From NCBI GenBank assembly GCA_022605405.1, contig JABYQQ010000006.1, forward strand, positions 2,170,001-2,234,000: a stretch of DNA of 64,000 nucleotides. The letters are read 5' to 3'. Origin of the DNA: Earliella scabrosa (lineage: Eukaryota > Basidiomycota > Agaricomycetes > Polyporales > Polyporaceae). Positions 63,840 to 64,000 of this stretch are shown piece after piece (within the stretch, counting starts at the first letter, position 1; each line of letters begins with the position of its first letter). The notes beneath the pieces were generated by a model. The model did no database searches, had not been told where the DNA came from, and saw nothing but the letters and a program-made list of their open reading frames with translations. The translations under genes were made by a program, and so were the position numbers.

Positions 63840-64000
63840 GTACTATTACTAGAACGTTGCGGAGATGAATTCCACGCCAATGCCGTACGTTGACGATGAG
63901 TAGCGCGAGCAAGAGGATGCACACGAGGATGAGTGCTAGTGATTCCATATGTGCACGTATACTAGCGACAGACCTGCCCGAAGGCACTATATCAAGTCAG
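63840..64000. other. window end, no feature
   Basis: 160 bases downstream of F-box gene H; nothing recognised. Confidence 0.4.

Noticed and set aside
1..64000. CRISPR arrays, rRNA genes, tRNA genes
   Set aside because: No regularly spaced direct repeats with unique spacers, no rRNA-like stretches, and no tRNA with a recognisable T-loop and acceptor stem were seen on reading. The tRNA check was by eye only and could miss one.

Overview
The window reads as nuclear DNA of an agaricomycete (basidiomycete) fungus, most likely Polyporales. Genes are split by many short introns of about 45-70 nt with GT...AG ends, coding third positions are GC-rich, and the gene set is typical of that group: a CYP5150-like P450, an OTT_1508-type deaminase, SMYD-like SET proteins, secreted 'macrofage activating glycoprotein' paralogs, and many F-box proteins. 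The taxonomic call is inference; no ribosomal or mitochondrial marker is present. Exon joins were worked out by eye from splice signals and reading frame, so single-exon errors are possible.

Layout. 1-4.1 kb: the 3' end of a HECT-like (UBE3D-type) ubiquitin ligase and an intact P450. 4.4-8.8 kb: two tandem minus-strand F-box genes. 9.5-15.7 kb: an unrecognised minus-strand gene, divergent from an OTT_1508-like deaminase gene, then two tandem SET-domain genes. 16.3-27.3 kb: four plus-strand F-box genes with a monocarboxylate-type MFS transporter between them. 27.6-32.6 kb: an F-box gene followed by protoporphyrinogen oxidase (HEM14), both on the minus strand. 33.4-49.4 kb: two secreted GPI-type glycoprotein paralogs bracketing a disrupted F-box gene, F-box relics and an intact F-box gene. 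50.0-52.1 kb: another disrupted F-box gene. 52.7-55.6 kb: an OPT transporter. 58.0-60.1 kb: divergent GET5-like and complex I NDUFS5-like genes. 60.5-63.8 kb: a HEM14 pseudogene followed by an F-box gene, which is an inverted copy of the 27.6-32.6 kb block.

The dominant theme is birth and death of F-box genes: eleven F-box loci in 64 kb, plus one 3' relic. Two are broken by non-autonomous DNA transposons with clean target-site duplications. One is a 694-bp Mutator-like element with 98-bp perfect terminal repeats and a 9-bp duplication. The other is a 5.84-kb element with an 8-bp duplication, short terminal repeats and inverted subterminal 12-bp repeat arrays. A third family of small inverted-repeat element sits in an unusually long HEM14 intron.

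Housekeeping genes (HEM14 for heme, GET5 for tail-anchored protein insertion, NDUFS5 for complex I) sit between the expanding families. There is no evident biosynthetic cluster, CRISPR array, rRNA gene, or tRNA gene that I could recognise.
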